A stretch of 64,000 bases of DNA from Thiorhodococcus minor (GCF_010820565.1 NZ_JAAIJQ010000019.1:1-64000), one strand, 5' to 3'; shown: positions 26,701-36,938, counted from the first letter of the stretch. Notes: a model not told the origin generated them from the letters alone. Translations and numbers: made by a program.

Positions 26701-27900
26701 GGCCCCGATGGCGGCAAAGTGCTGGGTCGCCAGCTCGTCCACCATGGCCGCCTCCGGCCGCTCGCCGAGCCAATGCAGCGCAAGGGCTTGGAACAGCAGC
26801 TCGTAGGGACGCCCGACAGAGCGGTGACCTCGCATCCAAACCGCCTCGTAGAAGCGCAGCCGCCCGCTCAAGATGCCGGTGAGCTCGCTCAGGATACGGA
26901 ACAAGGACTCGAGACGATCCGTCACGGGCGCCCGTAGGGCAATGTTGACCTGGCGCTCGATGGTCTGGAAGTCCTCGGCCGTGCCCCGCCGCAGGAGCGC
27001 GAGGAGATGAAAGACACCGGCCAGGCCCTGGATGTAGAGGTTGCGCTTGCGCGTCTGCCGCCGCTGGGTGGTCAGGTGCAGGTCGAAGACCCCGAGCGCC
27101 TCCTCGTAGCGACCCTGGATGAAATGCAGCCAGCCGATCAAGGGCAGGGTCTCTGGCGACACCCGCCCCGACAGGATGGGCGCCGCCTGATCCGGACGCC
27201 CCTCGAGCAGGTAGCGCTCGGCGAGCATGACGGCTGCCTCGGGCTCATCGTCGAGCAGGGGCGTCAGCATCCGGGGCGCAAGCTCGACCAGCTCGGGATC
27301 GAACCTGAGCTGATACCCGGCCTCCACCAGCGCAGGCCCCAGCGCCAAGACACGCAGCCGTGGCGTCAGGGTCGCGAGCCAGCCGTCATCCGGCGACCTG
27401 AGGCAGATCTGGCTCAGGGGCTCGACGGACCGGAACCGGACGGGGGCGCCCGGCTTGAGCGAGCCCATGCCGAGCATGCGCAGCACCTCCTCCTCGCGTC
27501 CGGCGTAGAGGGCATTGCGCAGTCGCCGTGTCGAGCGATGGACCTGAGTCTCCTGCCAGCCGAGGTTCGGGACGCTGCTGACGACCTGCTCCGCGGCACT
27601 GACAATCTGCTCGAAGTGCCCTTCCTTGACGGTCTCGCGGGTGAGCGGCTCGGCCAGCTTGGGGGGACAGGAGAGGCCATGCTTGCCCTCGACCAGGCAG
27701 CCCAGGCCGAGCAGACGCTCGCGCAGCGGCTTCGCCATCAGCTCCGCGAGCGGCCGGCCGTTCTCGTCGCGCCAATCCAGGATCTTCAGGACCTGCTGCA
27801 GAAGCGTCTGCTTGATCGGCTCGTAGACGACGGACAGGACTTGAAGGATGCGCCGCTCGTCGGCGCCCAGCGTTTCGTAGCAATCGTTTGTGGGGCTCAT
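23767..27900 (-). CDS. SNF2-family DEAD/DEAH-box ATPase
   Basis: 1377-aa protein. The last ~430 residues form a Swi2/Snf2 ATPase: Walker A DDMGLGKT (about residue 950), the DEAQ box in VVADEAQAFKN (about 1040), TGTPIENHLGELW, then the C-terminal helicase lobe with SLRAGGSGLNLT and DRAHRIGQ. The first ~900 residues are helical or winged-helix-like and not recognised. Such ATPases translocate on double-stranded DNA and remodel bound proteins. The start at 27900 overlaps the upstream gene's stop by 4 bases. The operon is pgi, then the SAP-like partner, then this gene. The biological process is unknown. Confidence 0.85.
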   Translation of the reverse strand: MSPTNDCYETLGADERRILQVLSVVYEPIKQTLLQQVLKILDWRDENGRPLAELMAKPLRERLLGLGCLVEGKHGLSCPPKLAEPLTRETVKEGHFEQIVSAAEQVVSSVPNLGWQETQVHRSTRRLRNALYAGREEEVLRMLGMGSLKPGAPVRFRSVEPLSQICLRSPDDGWLATLTPRLRVLALGPALVEAGYQLRFDPELVELAPRMLTPLLDDEPEAAVMLAERYLLEGRPDQAAPILSGRVSPETLPLIGWLHFIQGRYEEALGVFDLHLTTQRRQTRKRNLYIQGLAGVFHLLALLRRGTAEDFQTIERQVNIALRAPVTDRLESLFRILSELTGILSGRLRFYEAVWMRGHRSVGRPYELLFQALALHWLGERPEAAMVDELATQHFAAIGAGASWYAWASLDVLHALGREIDREGLPPRPEDVPSLAGLLVPKSTWEIALEALKGLGSGDEGRASVEPEADRRMAWVLSLYGGEGQLEPREQKRTKRGGWTQGRPVALARLVESPEEFDYLTDEDKRILAAITQEREQSWYGNYGRVYYRLDGERALLAAVGHPRVFRPGVMDAPLELVPAGPVLEVVKRKSDILVRLNPFPPEASDLLIENVGPHRLRLVRFDASHRRIAKLVGFDGLKVPPSGKDKVLESIAAVAPLLTVHSAIGGTEHLAEAVEPDVRPYVHLSPVDEGLTLELFMQPLGDKGPRLQPGQGMANLFGEVDGRAVQTTRDLVGERRAAKAVLDACPALAGQDGWAWTLETSEEALTALEQLHALGDAVVLQWPEGKRIGLSQTAQLGSMRVSVGKQRDWLGLDGELGLDDGRVLGMKQLLELVQASPGRFIKLGEREFVALSEELRRRLDNLAGLTERGRFHPLAAAAIDESLNGMEVKRSAQWEATLKRLEEVRELEPELPSTLQAELRDYQLEGFRWLARLAHWGAGACLADDMGLGKTLQALAVILSRAPEGPTLVLAPMSVCANWVAEASRFAPTLRPQRFGGGDRERMLKDAGPFDLIVSSYGLLQTEGERLAGVRWATVVADEAQAFKNATTKRSQAIMKLDAGFRMITTGTPIENHLGELWNLFRFINPGLLGSLETFNERFAIPIEQHKSSAARKRLRQLLRPFILRRLKSEVLSELPPRTEITLELELGSAESALYEALRRQAMERLESAEDSPGQRRMQLLAEIMKLRRACCHPKLVLPDSELASAKLDAFGDILDELLDNRHKALVFSQFVDHLSLIRAYLDGRGISYQYLDGSTSEKKRKDAVAAFQAGEGDLFLISLRAGGSGLNLTAADYVIHMDPWWNPAVEDQASDRAHRIGQERPVTIYRLVTKGTIEQKILDLHAAKRDLADDLLEGAGEGGRLGYEEMLALIQDSAG

Positions 27901-29729
27901 GAGGCAGTCAGAATCTCGGGCATGGCGTAGCCCAGTTTCGCGAGGGCCTTGTGAAAGGCATTGAGCTTGGCCTGGGGCACGACGATGAGGCGCTCGCCGG
28001 CGCGCAGACAATGGGGAGCCGTCACCGGGTCCGTGCTCAGCATGGCGGCGAAGGCGGCATCCCGGCAGGCGAAGAGCCTAGCCGAACCCTCGTCGCGTAG
28101 GGCCGTCGCACGCTCCTCGGCCTCGGCCAGGAAGCGCGTCAATGGCGCCGGCAGCTCGCCATCCAGGGATTGCTCCAGGAAATCGCGCAGCCGCGCACGC
28201 TCGTCGGCGCGCGCCGCCGAGGTCATGGCCGCGTCCAGCCGCAGCCGCCAACGGCCGTCGGGCTGGGCCTCGGCGTATTGCTCCAGCAGGAGCTGCTCGG
28301 CGGCCATAGGCGCGCGCAGCTGCGCGAGACTGCCGTCGGGGCGCGCCTCGAGCAAAGGAGGCACCGTCTCCACCACGGGGACATAGGTATCCGTCAGTCC
28401 GAGACAGTAGGCCCCCAGCGCGTTGAGCCGCAGATAGAGCAGGCCGTCATAGCGGCTCAGAAAGGCCAGCTCGTCCGTGCCCCAGCAGCCGCTATAGCCG
28501 CCACGGACATGGTAAGGCAGCGTATAGACGACATCGATGATGCCGAGCGTGGCCAGGTACTCGAAGAGGTAGGCGAGCGCATACCTGGCCTGCAGGATCT
28601 CGAAGCTCGCGCAGCCCTCGTAGCCCAGGCTGCCGTAGTTGGCCTCGGCGAAGTAGAGCTTCCAGGGGTTGTTGGTCACCTCGAAATCGTCGCCTTCCAG
28701 CTGCATGTAGCGGAAGAAGTGATCGACAGCGATCCACTCGCCCTGCGGGCAGATCTCGAGCATGTCGGCAATGGCCTGACGCCGTCCGGCGACGGCCGTG
28801 AGCTGCGCACCCTTGCTGGTCTGCCCCTTGATGAGATCGACGCGGCGCAGCTCGTCCGGCTTGCCCTTGGTCTGCCAGCGCTCGAACAGCAGCTTGACGG
28901 TCGACTCCAGGGGCTCGCCCAGCGCCTTGCGGCCTTTCGGCGTCAGCGCCAGCTTGCTGCCGTCCACCTTGGCCAGCCCGCCGATCTGCAGCAGCAGCGG
29001 CCAGGCATAGGGCTTGATGGGGCGGATCGGCCCGCCTGCCCAGCGCTCCAGCCCGAGGTCGTCCTCCGGCCGGTACCAGTCACCGCCGACCAGCAGCCCC
29101 TCGATCGCCTTGACCGAGGCCGCACTGGCGACGCCTGTCTTGGGACCGACGCTGACGCGGCCGGCCTCGATCAGCCTGAGCAGCGCGGGCAGATCCTGCC
29201 GCACCAAGGGCTCGGTGCTGTGACGCCAGACCGGGTAGCCTTCGGGGTCCGCATCCTCGGGCACGAAGACTTCCGGCAGGGCCTCGGGCGGCGTCGTCTC
29301 GATGCAGTTGGCCTCGGGAGGCAGGAGCGCAGAGGCGAGCCGCGCGCGCAGATCGGGCGGAATCTCGTCTTGGTAGAAGAACAGGGGCAGATAGCTCAGC
29401 TTCGTCTCGCCCGCCCTGCCGCCATAGCCATAGCGGTAAGGATCCCGCGCGTAGTGAGCGGGCAAGGCCCCGTACTTGACCTTGAATCGCGCACGGTCGA
29501 AACGCCCCGACCAGGCATGCACCGCCTCGGAGAGCGCCTTGAGATCGAGGTCGCTCAGACGCCCCCAGATCGGCCCCAGATCCTCTTCAAGCAGGACGTG
29601 CGCGATGAGGCCGACCAAGTCGCCCTTGCGGCTCGGACGCCGGTCGGTCGGGACCAGCTTCAGACGCTCCTTGAGCTGATCGACGGTCAGCCGCTCGAGC
29701 GCGTCGCGCAGATTCGGCCTCCAGTCCAT
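27897..29729 (-). CDS. SAP-like protein, partner of the SNF2 ATPase
   Basis: 610-aa protein of unknown function. The N-terminus (LTVDQLKERLKLVP then RRPSRKGDLVGLI, about residues 14-45) resembles a SAP DNA-binding motif. The rest looks like a series of winged-helix or helical regions without a catalytic motif that I can name; a C-terminal part ends with LIVVPQAKLNAFHKALAKLG. It is stitched between pgi and the SNF2 gene: its ATG shares one base with the pgi stop (TAATG) and its stop overlaps the SNF2 ATG by 4 bases. Such tight coupling suggests that it and the ATPase form a complex. Confidence 0.6.
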   Translation of the reverse strand: MDWRPNLRDALERLTVDQLKERLKLVPTDRRPSRKGDLVGLIAHVLLEEDLGPIWGRLSDLDLKALSEAVHAWSGRFDRARFKVKYGALPAHYARDPYRYGYGGRAGETKLSYLPLFFYQDEIPPDLRARLASALLPPEANCIETTPPEALPEVFVPEDADPEGYPVWRHSTEPLVRQDLPALLRLIEAGRVSVGPKTGVASAASVKAIEGLLVGGDWYRPEDDLGLERWAGGPIRPIKPYAWPLLLQIGGLAKVDGSKLALTPKGRKALGEPLESTVKLLFERWQTKGKPDELRRVDLIKGQTSKGAQLTAVAGRRQAIADMLEICPQGEWIAVDHFFRYMQLEGDDFEVTNNPWKLYFAEANYGSLGYEGCASFEILQARYALAYLFEYLATLGIIDVVYTLPYHVRGGYSGCWGTDELAFLSRYDGLLYLRLNALGAYCLGLTDTYVPVVETVPPLLEARPDGSLAQLRAPMAAEQLLLEQYAEAQPDGRWRLRLDAAMTSAARADERARLRDFLEQSLDGELPAPLTRFLAEAEERATALRDEGSARLFACRDAAFAAMLSTDPVTAPHCLRAGERLIVVPQAKLNAFHKALAKLGYAMPEILTAS

Positions 29730-31375
29730 TACCGCTTGCGCTGCCGGATGAACCGCTCCAATAGGGCACGCGTCGAGCCATCGTGATCGCCCGTCACCTT
29801 GCCGCTGTGGATCTCGGCGAGGATGACGTTGGCGAGCTTCTTCCCGAGCTCGACACCCCATTGGTCGAAGGAGTTGATGCCCCAGACCACGCCCTGGGTG
29901 AAGATGCGGTGCTCGTAGAGCGCGATGAGGGCGCCCAGGGTCCGCGGGGTCAGGCGCTCCATGAGGATGCTGTTGGTCGGGCGGTTTCCCGGGAAGGTGC
30001 GGTGATGCGCGAGGAAGCGCGCCTGCTCCTCGGACATGCCGGCATCCAGCATCTCGGCGAGGGCCTCATCGTACTTCCGTCCGCGCATCAGGGCCTCGGT
30101 CTGGGCGAAGAAGTTGGCCATGAACTTGGGGTGATGATCGCCCAGCTCGTTGTGGCTGTGGACGGCGCCGATGAAGTCGGCGGGGATCATCTGCGTGCCC
30201 TGGTGGATAAGCTGGTAGAAGGCATGCTGCCCGTCGGTGCCGGGCTCGCCCCAGACGACGGGACCCGTGCAGTACTCGACGGTCATGCCCTCGCGCGTCA
30301 CGCCCTTGCCGTTGCTCTCCATGTCGCCCTGCTGGAGATAGGCCGGCAGGAAGCGCAGCGACTGGTCGTAGGGCAGCACGGCATGGGTGCGCGCGCCGGC
30401 GAAGTTGGCGTACCAGACGCCGATCAGCCCGAGCAGCGCCGGCATATTCTCCGCCAGCTCGGCGGTGCGGAAGTGCTCGTCCATGGCATGCGCGCCTTCC
30501 AGCAGCTCCGCGAAGTGATCGAAACCCACGGCGAGCGCGATCGGAAGTCCAATCGCCGACCACAGCGAGTAGCGCCCGCCGACCCAGTCCCAGAAGCCGA
30601 ACATGTTGGCCGTGTCGATACCAAAGGCGGCCACCTTCTCGGCGTTGGTGGAGACGGCGACGAAATGCCTGGCGACGGCGGCGGGATCGTCGAGCGCGGT
30701 CAGCAGCCAGTCCCGGGCGCTCGACGCATTGGTCATGGTCTCCTGGGTCGTAAAGGTCTTGGAAGCGACGATGAAGAGCGTCGTCTCCGGGTCGAGCTGG
30801 CGCACCGTCTCGACCAAGTGGGTGCCGTCGACGTTGGAGACGAAGTGGACACGCAGGCTCTCGCTCTGGTAGGGCGCCAGGGCGGCGCAGATCATCTTGG
30901 GACCGAGATTGGAGCCGCCGATACCGATGTTCACCACGTCCGTGATGCGCTTGCCGGTGTGTCCGGTCCACTCGCCCGAGCGCACGCGGCCGACGAAGGC
31001 CTCGATGCGGGCGAGCACGGCGTTGACCTCGGGCATGACATCCTGACCGTCGACCAGGATCGGGCGGTTGGAGCGGTTGCGCAGCGCGATGTGCAGCACG
31101 GCCCGCCCCTCGGTGTTGTTGATCGGCTCGCCCTCGAACATGCGCTTGGTCCAGCCCTCGAGGTCCACCGCCTCGGCCAGCGCGGCCAGCTTGGCGAGGG
31201 TGTCCCGGGTCAGGATGTTCTTGGAGTAGTCGAGGTAGAGCCCTGCCGCGGACAGGCTCATCGCCTGGGCACGATCAGGATCGGCGGCGAAGAGGTCCGT
31301 CATGCGAGCGGCCTTCATTTCGTCCCAGTGCGCGTGCAACGACTGCCATTGCGGCATCTGGCTCACGAGTGACAT
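29729..31375 (-). CDS. pgi: glucose-6-phosphate isomerase
   Basis: 548-aa enzyme that interconverts glucose 6-phosphate and fructose 6-phosphate. Both signatures of the family are present: [16 protein letters not shown] (about residue 145) and the C-terminal [17 protein letters not shown] (about residue 500). [13 protein letters not shown] holds the catalytic histidine region. AGGAG precedes the ATG by about 9 bases. It heads an overlapping operon with two DNA-related genes. Together with zwf and glgA nearby it belongs to hexose phosphate and glycogen metabolism. Confidence 0.97.
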   Translation of the reverse strand: MSLVSQMPQWQSLHAHWDEMKAARMTDLFAADPDRAQAMSLSAAGLYLDYSKNILTRDTLAKLAALAEAVDLEGWTKRMFEGEPINNTEGRAVLHIALRNRSNRPILVDGQDVMPEVNAVLARIEAFVGRVRSGEWTGHTGKRITDVVNIGIGGSNLGPKMICAALAPYQSESLRVHFVSNVDGTHLVETVRQLDPETTLFIVASKTFTTQETMTNASSARDWLLTALDDPAAVARHFVAVSTNAEKVAAFGIDTANMFGFWDWVGGRYSLWSAIGLPIALAVGFDHFAELLEGAHAMDEHFRTAELAENMPALLGLIGVWYANFAGARTHAVLPYDQSLRFLPAYLQQGDMESNGKGVTREGMTVEYCTGPVVWGEPGTDGQHAFYQLIHQGTQMIPADFIGAVHSHNELGDHHPKFMANFFAQTEALMRGRKYDEALAEMLDAGMSEEQARFLAHHRTFPGNRPTNSILMERLTPRTLGALIALYEHRIFTQGVVWGINSFDQWGVELGKKLANVILAEIHSGKVTGDHDGSTRALLERFIRQRKR

Positions 31376-31546
31376 GGTGCCTGGATCTCCTCTATACGTA
31401 AGGCTATGCGTGGGATACTGAGCTGGGCACGCATTGGACCACAGTCGGCAAACGAGGGCGATGGGCGCGCCGTCCGAGCGAGGGGCCGCGATCCTTGGGG
31501 AAAGGCAGCCAAGCCGCCCTAGCCGACCCGCAGTTTCAGAGCACGC

Positions 31547-32126
31547 CTAAGGCTCGAATCCTACGTCTTCGTGGACGAGGTCGAGCGGCACGGCGACATC
31601 GAGACAATCGAGGCGCAGGCTCCCCTGGGTGATGCGCTCGGCGGACCAGCCGCGGGCGCGATGGGGACCTCGACGGCGCGCGCGTCCTGCTCGACGACCA
31701 GATACTCCTGCAGGCTGGCGATGGTCTGATAGGCGAAGCACTTCTCAGCCCGGTCGATGCGGGCGGTCGAGCTGGAGAGCACCTCGACGAGCAGGCAGGG
31801 CCTGGAGCAGTCGTCGGTCTCGCGGTCGTCCGGATCGCAGCTCAACCGCAGGTCCGGGTCGTAGAAGATGTCCTGCTGGGCCACCTTGAGCCGCACCTTA
31901 CCTTGAGCCGCACATTCATGTCGTTGGCGAAGCGCTGGTAGCGCGTGCCGCGCACGAGCGGCCTGAGATGCGCGTAGAGATTGCCGACGATCAAGCCATG
32001 AAAACGGCTTGCTCCGGCCATGGCGTAAAGCTCGCCGTCGATGAACGCGTGACGAACGTCGGCGCCGTCCTCGGCGGCCAGATCGTCGTCGACGGATGGC
32101 CGGGAAATCTGAGCGGGACCATGCAT
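31547..32126 (-). pseudogene. broken Uma2/DUF820 family gene
   Basis: Remnant of a Uma2 (DUF820) restriction-endonuclease-fold gene, typically ~190 aa. Three consecutive segments lie in different frames. The first (from ATG 32126) has AFIDGELYAMAGASRFHGLIVG and ends at NDMNVRLKV. The second resumes with QQDIFYDPDLRLSCDPDD and LLVEVLSSST, where the catalytic D and EV residues sit. The third carries WSAERITQGS and the closing LDLVHEDV. The first frame break coincides with a 17-bp tandem duplication (31883-31916). The second lies near 31650-31675. The family is common and multi-copy in cyanobacteria and purple bacteria; its role is unclear. Confidence 0.8.
31883..31916. repeat. 17-bp tandem duplication causing a frameshift
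   Basis: ACCTTGAGCCGCACCTT (31883-31899) is followed directly by ACCTTGAGCCGCACATT (31900-31916), one mismatch. Removing one unit joins the first two Uma2 segments in frame. Confidence 0.85.
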
Positions 32127-32251
32127 GCGTCACCCCCTCGAGCAAAGCCAAGACCTGCCCTCGACGGGCATGGCTGATGTGACGTCATCAGCCGAGCACC
32201 ACAGAGTCCCAGGACAGGGCCAAGTGCCGACGGCCGGACGCCAGCGCCCCG

Positions 32252-33721
32252 TCACATCGCGTTCCGCCACTCCTGATCCTCCCGATCGAACAGCCGGCTC
32301 GCCTCGGCCGGACCCCAGGAGCCGGCCGGATAGGTATGGATGAAGTCGCGCTCCGTGGCCCAGAGCTTGAGGATGGGATCCACCACGCGCCAGGCCCAGT
32401 CGACCTCGTCATAGCGTAGGAAGTGGGTATGGTCGCCCTCGATGACGTCGAGGATCAACGCCTCGTAGGCGTCGATGTGCTCGGGCGGCAGGGTGCAGCT
32501 GCTGGCGTCGAGACGCTCGGTCTGGGCACGCATCTCGAGCCCCGGCTGCTTGACCTGGATCTCGATCCGCATGCATTCGTTGGGCTGGATGTTGAGCAGG
32601 AGCCAGTTCGGCTTGAGCTGCTCGATGGCCGTGGAGCGGAACAGCTGCTGAGGGGGATGCTTGAAGCGGATGGCGATCAGCGACCTGGTCTCACCGAGCC
32701 GCTTGCCGGTGCGGAGGTAGAAAGGCACGTTGCGCCAGCGCCAGTTGTCGATGTACAGCTTGAGGGCGGCGTAGGTCTCGGTCGTGCTGTTGTGCCCGAC
32801 CCCTGGCTCCTCGAGGTAGCCGGCCAGCTTGGCGTCTCCGGAGCGGCCGGGTCCGTACTGGGCGCGGAAGGCCTGGGCGTGAACGGCTTCGCGCGGAATC
32901 GGACGAATGGAGCGCAGCACCTTGACCTTCTCGTCGCGCAGCGCCTCTGCGTCCAGGCTGGGCGGCGGCTCCATGGCGACCAGTGCGAGCATCTGCAGCA
33001 GATGACTCTGGATCATGTCGCGCATGGCGCCAACCCCATCGTAGAAGCCAGCCCGCTCCTCGATGCCGCGCGCCTCGGCATGCGAGATCTGCACATGGTC
33101 GATGTAGTTGCGGTTCCAGAGCGGCTCCAGCATGAGGTTGGCGAAGCGAAAGACCAGGATGTTCTGGACGGTGCTCTTCCCCAGATAGTGGTCGATACGA
33201 TAGATCTGGTCCTCGGTGAAGCAGCGCTGGAGCCGCTGGTCGAGGATGCTGGCGCTCTCGAGGTCGAACCCGAAGGGCTTCTCCACGACGAGGCGCGACC
33301 AGCCAGCTTCCTGCGCGTTGAGGCCATTGGCGGCGAGCCTGTCGACGATGTCCCCGTAGTGCTTGGGCGCGACCGCGAGGTAGAACACCAGATTGTCCGG
33401 CAGGTCGTCATCGGCCCGCAGGCGCTCGGCGAGCCGGGCGAAGTCGGCGGCCTGCTCCAAATCACCGGCAAGAAAGCGCAGACGGCTCAAGAGTCGGTCG
33501 AGCGCCTCCGCATCGACTCGGCCCCCGATGCGCTCGCTCAGCACCTCGCGCACAGCCTCCTGCCAGTCGGCGTCGGACCAGTCGCGGCGACCGAATCCCA
33601 AAATCCGGCTTCCCGGATCCAGCCGCCCGGCGGCCTCGATGTGATAAAGCGCGGGGAGCAGCTTGTGCGTCGCCAAATTCCCGGTCGCGCCGAAGATGAT
33701 GAGGGAGCAAGGCTCGCTCAT
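32252..33721 (-). CDS. zwf: glucose-6-phosphate 1-dehydrogenase
   Basis: 489-aa enzyme that oxidises glucose 6-phosphate to 6-phosphogluconolactone, feeding the oxidative pentose phosphate or Entner-Doudoroff pathway. The nucleotide-binding start [18 protein letters not shown] and the active-site segment [13 protein letters not shown] (about residue 180) are present. Length is normal. It is divergent from glgA across a 114-base promoter region. Confidence 0.97.
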   Translation of the reverse strand: MSEPCSLIIFGATGNLATHKLLPALYHIEAAGRLDPGSRILGFGRRDWSDADWQEAVREVLSERIGGRVDAEALDRLLSRLRFLAGDLEQAADFARLAERLRADDDLPDNLVFYLAVAPKHYGDIVDRLAANGLNAQEAGWSRLVVEKPFGFDLESASILDQRLQRCFTEDQIYRIDHYLGKSTVQNILVFRFANLMLEPLWNRNYIDHVQISHAEARGIEERAGFYDGVGAMRDMIQSHLLQMLALVAMEPPPSLDAEALRDEKVKVLRSIRPIPREAVHAQAFRAQYGPGRSGDAKLAGYLEEPGVGHNSTTETYAALKLYIDNWRWRNVPFYLRTGKRLGETRSLIAIRFKHPPQQLFRSTAIEQLKPNWLLLNIQPNECMRIEIQVKQPGLEMRAQTERLDASSCTLPPEHIDAYEALILDVIEGDHTHFLRYDEVDWAWRVVDPILKLWATERDFIHTYPAGSWGPAEASRLFDREDQEWRNAM

Positions 33722-33835
33722 GCGCAGTTACCTCCAATCTGGTCAAGTATGCTAACGTGAGGACTGTAAACGTGTTTCCGTGCCCTAACCGAATCCCCGT
33801 CAGGCCAGCCGCCTGAATTTCGAGACCCCCGATCG

Positions 33836-35371
33836 ATGGAGCAGTCATCCACCACCTCCGGGCATTCAGCCCAGGAGCCAAGCCCGCTGAGCGTCCTCCT
33901 GGCCAGCAGCGAGGCGCATCCCCTCGTCAAGACCGGAGGCCTCGCCGACGTCGCCTCGAGCCTGCCCATCGCCCTGCGTCAGCTCGGCCATGACGCACGC
34001 TTGGCTCTGCCCGGCTACCCCGTGGCGATGCGCCAGGTGCGCCAGCCCAAGACCCTGTGCGAGCTGAAGGTGCCAGGCTGCCGCGGCAACGTCGGCATCG
34101 TCGAGGGGCTTCACCCCGACCACGACCTCCCCGTGTATCTGGTCGACGCCCCCGAGCACTTCGCCCGCGAGGGCAACCCCTATACGGACCTCACGGGACG
34201 TGATTGGGGCGACAACGCGGACCGCTTCATGCTCTTCTGCCGCGTCATCGTGCAGATTGCGCTCGGACTGCCCGCAACCGACTGGCGGCCGGACGTCCTG
34301 CACTGCAACGACTGGCAGACCGGCCTGGCACCAGCACTCATGCACGGGCTCCCGGAGCATCCGGCACGGGTCTTCACCATCCACAACCTCGCTTACCAGG
34401 GCCTGTTCGACAGGGCCACATTCGATCGGCTGGAGCTGCCGCCGTCGCTCTGGAGTCTGGCGGGAATCGAGTTCCATCAGCGCATGTCCTTCATCAAGGG
34501 CGGCATCGTCTTCTCCGACCGCGTCAACACCGTCAGCCCGACCTACGCGAACGAAGTGCGCGCGCCCCGCTTCGGCTGCGGACTCGACGGCCTGCTCCGC
34601 CAGATCGGCACACGCTTCAGCGGTATCTTGAACGGCATCGACTATCAGGTCTGGGACCCGGCGTCGGACCCTCTGATCCGGCAAAGATACGATGCGGATA
34701 GCTTTGGGCTGAAGGCGGAAAATAAACTCGAGATCCAGCTCGAGCTCGGCCTGCCGCGCAACGAAGACGCCTTCGTGCTGGGCTATATCGGTCGGCTGGT
34801 GGAGCAGAAGGGGGTGGACCTGATCCTCGCCATGCTGCCGGAGCTGCTGCAAGACCCCAGGGTGCAGCTCTTGATGGTGGCTTCCGGGGACCGCAAGACC
34901 GAGCAGGCGCTGGTGAAGATCGCCGCGGAGCATCCCCGACAGGTCGGCGTCTTCGTCGGCTACGACGAGCAGCGGGCGCACCGTATCGAGGCCGGCAGCG
35001 ACGCCTTCCTCATGCCGTCTCGCTTCGAGCCCTGCGGACTGAATCAGATCTACAGCCTGCGCTATGGCACGCCGCCAATCGTCCACCGCACCGGCGGACT
35101 GGCCGATACGGTCACGCACGCCACGCCCGAGCGTCTCGCTAACGGAACCGCCACGGGCTTCCTGTTCGACGAGCCGCGCCCGGAATCCCTGCTGCAAGCC
35201 GCCCGTCAGGCCATGGGCCTCTACCGCGACCATCCGGACGCTTGGCGCCGTCTTGCGACGACCGGCATGTCACTGGACTTCAGCTGGGAAGCCAGCGCGA
35301 GCCAGTATCTCCAGCTCTACGCGGACGCCATCGCGGACCGCCACGCAGAGGTCGCCACCGCCCTGGCATAG
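33836..35371 (+). CDS. glgA: glycogen synthase (ADP-glucose)
   Basis: 511-aa GT5 glycosyltransferase that elongates glycogen from ADP-glucose. The N-terminal KTGGLADV motif (KxGGL, about residue 36) binds ADP-glucose, and the C-terminal lobe has PSRFEPCGLNQIYSLRYGTPPIVHRTGGL with the catalytic glutamate. A 20-residue N-terminal extension precedes the usual start. Glycogen is a typical reserve of purple sulfur bacteria. It is transcribed divergently from zwf. Confidence 0.96.
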   Translation: MEQSSTTSGHSAQEPSPLSVLLASSEAHPLVKTGGLADVASSLPIALRQLGHDARLALPGYPVAMRQVRQPKTLCELKVPGCRGNVGIVEGLHPDHDLPVYLVDAPEHFAREGNPYTDLTGRDWGDNADRFMLFCRVIVQIALGLPATDWRPDVLHCNDWQTGLAPALMHGLPEHPARVFTIHNLAYQGLFDRATFDRLELPPSLWSLAGIEFHQRMSFIKGGIVFSDRVNTVSPTYANEVRAPRFGCGLDGLLRQIGTRFSGILNGIDYQVWDPASDPLIRQRYDADSFGLKAENKLEIQLELGLPRNEDAFVLGYIGRLVEQKGVDLILAMLPELLQDPRVQLLMVASGDRKTEQALVKIAAEHPRQVGVFVGYDEQRAHRIEAGSDAFLMPSRFEPCGLNQIYSLRYGTPPIVHRTGGLADTVTHATPERLANGTATGFLFDEPRPESLLQAARQAMGLYRDHPDAWRRLATTGMSLDFSWEASASQYLQLYADAIADRHAEVATALA

Positions 35372-35454
35372 CTCGGGCGCCACCCCAGAAACGGCAGCGC
35401 CGCCCAGCGGGGACCCCGCTAGGCGGCGCTCGAAGACGGACGCGATAGTGCCGG

Positions 35455-35835
35455 TCAGGCCGCTTGAGCAGGAATGGCGTCGCCCGTGCGCATGACGCGG
35501 TTGTGCTCGTCCAGATACACCAAGGTCGGCTTGAATGCGTCCGCTTCGGCCTGGCTCATGCCCGCGTAGGCGCAGATGATGACGCGGTCTCCGGGCGCGG
35601 CCTTGTGAGCCGCGGCGCCATTCACCGAGATCACGCGAGAGCCTGCCGCGGCGCGAATCGCATAGGTCGTGAAGCGCTCCCCATTGGTCACGTTATAGAT
35701 CTGGATCTGCTCGTACTCACGGATACCCGCTAGCTCGAGCAGGTCTTCGTCGATGGCGCAGGAGCCCTCGTAATCGACTTCGGCATGCGTCACGCACGCC
35801 CGATGCAGCTTGCACTTCAGCAAGGTCAGTTGCAT
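35455..35835 (-). CDS. panD: aspartate 1-decarboxylase
   Basis: 126-aa pyruvoyl-dependent enzyme that makes beta-alanine for pantothenate. The self-cleavage site is YEGSC, between Gly24 and Ser25, where Ser25 becomes the pyruvoyl group. Lys9 (LLKCKLHRA) and Tyr58-region residues are conserved. The start is ATG 35835 ([13 protein letters not shown]). It is the third pan gene in order panB, panC, panD, but is separated from panC by 233 bases, so it may have its own promoter. Confidence 0.96.
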   Translation of the reverse strand: MQLTLLKCKLHRACVTHAEVDYEGSCAIDEDLLELAGIREYEQIQIYNVTNGERFTTYAIRAAAGSRVISVNGAAAHKAAPGDRVIICAYAGMSQAEADAFKPTLVYLDEHNRVMRTGDAIPAQAA

Positions 35836-36068
35836 GGATTCGTTCCTCTCTATGACCACTCGGGCCACGTCTTCACACGGATCTATGAAGACTATTTCAT
35901 TTCGACTGCCGCTAGTCTACCGCAGCCTTTGCTGCAACGCAGCACTTGGTTATTGATCGACGCAGCAATGGTCATCCACCCGACCGATCGCTGCGAAACG
36001 ACCAGGTTTTCAGACTGTTAATCGCGCCGCAACCACCCGCCTCCGAACAGAGCCGCTCTTCACTAAGC

Positions 36069-36938
36069 TCAGCCCAAGGAGTCCAGAGGACGCCTCAGCT
36101 GAAGGTTGTCGATGAGCCGCGCACGCCCGAGATAAGCGGCAGCCAGGATGACCAGCCGATCGTCCTGCGGGCAGGGCACACGCAGATCGACGGCAGAGCG
36201 AACGCTGACGTAGTCTGGCCGCAAGCCGGCCTCGGCAAGGCGCTCGCGCGCAGCCTCCTCCACGGCATCCACCGCCTGCCCCGCCCGGAGCGCATCCGCC
36301 GCCTGGCACAGCAGGCGATACAAGGCGGGCGCGCGCTCCCGCTCCTCCGGCTTGAGGTAGCCATTGCGCGAGCTCATGGCCAGACCGTCCGCCTCGCGGA
36401 CGATCGGGACACCGACGATCTGCACGGGCATATCCAGATCCTCGACCATCCGGCGAATCACCATGAGCTGCTGAAAGTCCTTCTCGCCGAATAGCGCAAC
36501 ATCCGGCTGCACCATGTTGAGCAGCTTGCAAACGACGGTCGCGACCCCGACGAAGTGCCCCGGCCGGCTCGCGCCGCAGAGGATATCCGAGATTCCCGGC
36601 ACCTCGACCCGCGTCTGCCCCTCCTGGCCACGCGGATAGACGACCTCGGGGGTTGGCGTGAAGACCAGGTCGCAGCCCTCGGCCTCGAGCTGCCGCATGT
36701 CTTCCGCGAGCGTGCGCGGATAGGCATTCAGATCCTCGCTCGGCCCGAACTGCAGCGGGTTCACGAAGATACTGACCACCACCCGCTCCGCGCGCGCGCG
36801 CGCCTCGCGCACCAGGGTCAGATGGCCCTGATGGAGATTACCCATGGTTGGCACCAAGGCCACCCGCTCGGACGCAGCCCGCCAGAGCGCAACCCTGGCT
36901 CGCAGCGCCGCAACACGCTCTACCTGATCCATTCCCAT
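36069..36938 (-). CDS. panC: pantothenate synthetase
   Basis: 289-aa ATP-dependent ligase that joins pantoate and beta-alanine. Motifs are [14 protein letters not shown] (the HIGH-like region, about residue 30), FGEKDFQQL, and MSSRNGYL (KMSKS-like). Two close ATG codons (36938 and 36932) are possible; neither has a strong ribosome-binding site. It follows panB by 156 bases on the same strand. Confidence 0.97.
   Translation of the reverse strand: MGMDQVERVAALRARVALWRAASERVALVPTMGNLHQGHLTLVREARARAERVVVSIFVNPLQFGPSEDLNAYPRTLAEDMRQLEAEGCDLVFTPTPEVVYPRGQEGQTRVEVPGISDILCGASRPGHFVGVATVVCKLLNMVQPDVALFGEKDFQQLMVIRRMVEDLDMPVQIVGVPIVREADGLAMSSRNGYLKPEERERAPALYRLLCQAADALRAGQAVDAVEEAARERLAEAGLRPDYVSVRSAVDLRVPCPQDDRLVILAAAYLGRARLIDNLQLRRPLDSLG

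Noticed and set aside
25093-26937. 614-codon open frame on the plus strand inside the SNF2 gene
   Set aside because: Shadow of the minus-strand coding sequence; composition is Leu/Gln/Arg-rich without motifs.
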